From positions 1-12,369 of the forward strand of contig JAISCU010000286.1 of assembly GCA_031265345.1 (NCBI GenBank): DNA of 12,369 bases, in the 5' to 3' direction. Positions 12,181 through 12,369 of the stretch are shown here, in pieces. The stretch is from Bifidobacteriaceae bacterium (GTDB lineage Bacteria; Actinomycetota; Actinomycetes; Actinomycetales; WQXJ01). Each line of letters begins with the position of its first letter. The first letter of the stretch is position 1. A program made the translations under genes and the position numbers. The notes below the pieces were generated by a model, which did not search any database, was not told the DNA's origin, and saw only the letters and a program-made list of their open reading frames with translations.

Positions 12181-12369
12181 CGGTCGTCCTGACAAAAATC
12201 GCCGAAGCGGACCTTGAAGGCATTGGCGACCACATCGCCCGCGACAATCCCGCCCGCGCCGTGACGTTCATAGCGGAACTGCGGCAAGCCTGCGCCGAGT
12301 TGGACCTGTTTCCCGAGGCCCACGCCCTGGCAGAGGGGCTCGAGGCGCGGTTGGTCCGGCGGCATTCCC
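12177..12369 (+). CDS. parE: ParE/RelE-family toxin (3' end cut by window edge)
   Basis: Sixty-four codons from ATG 12177 to the window edge, without a stop. Family features are clear: LTKIAEADLEGIGDHIARDN, then PARAVTFIAELRQACAELDL and FPEAHALAEG, leading to the LVRR strand where the fold continues. About 35 residues should be missing (ParE is usually 95-100). ParE toxins block DNA gyrase, while close relatives cut mRNA on ribosomes; the part that would help decide lies outside the window. It is coupled to the antitoxin by ATGA. Confidence 0.9.
   Translation, partial: MTVVLTKIAEADLEGIGDHIARDNPARAVTFIAELRQACAELDLFPEAHALAEGLEARLVRRHS

Overview
This is GC-rich DNA (roughly 70% by eye) from an actinobacterium. 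The evidence is Arg/Ala-rich coding with G/C at third positions, strong GGAGG-type ribosome sites beside apparently leaderless genes (TANNNT six bases before an ATG or GTG), lipobox lipoproteins, and an ABC exporter whose adaptor carries a peptidoglycan-binding domain. I cannot name the genus. No rRNA, tRNA, CRISPR array or intact transposase was found.

Layout. (1) 1-1165, minus: a lipoprotein gene cut at its 3' end by the window edge. (2) 1166-1876: no recognisable gene; from 1598 it holds a cluster of GGGGAC/GGTACC inverted repeats that look REP-like. (3) 1877-5904, minus: a compact tripartite exporter operon (membrane-fusion adaptor, ATPase, MacB/FtsX-type permease). The ATPase-permease junction has been tandemly duplicated, leaving a 50-codon reading frame between the two genes. 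(4) 6172-6771, plus: a divergent small secreted peptidoglycan-binding protein. (5) 6839-10173, plus: two full-length paralogous lipoproteins and one truncated copy. All are related to the lipoprotein at the left edge. The two full-length genes are each followed by a near-identical element of about 100 bp with a hairpin. (6) 10122-12369: a toxin-antitoxin cluster. It holds a RelB/DinJ-type antitoxin whose PIN toxin is a frameshifted and internally deleted pseudogene, an intact AbrB-PIN (VapC) pair with a clear 24-bp operator-like palindrome, and a ParDE pair whose toxin runs off the window. A small remnant resembling the lipoprotein family lies between the first two modules.

How it may work together. 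The adaptor, ATPase and permease should form one envelope complex that exports or extracts a substrate through the wall. The divergent secreted protein and the lipoprotein family act in the same compartment, the outer face of the membrane and the wall. The full-length lipoproteins share four cysteines, after the lipid cysteine, at closely similar spacing, which suggests a disulfide-stabilised extracytoplasmic fold of unknown function. Their repeated duplication and decay beside an exporter and a toxin-antitoxin cluster marks this as an accessory, actively rearranging region. A functional link between lipoproteins and exporter is inferred from proximity only.
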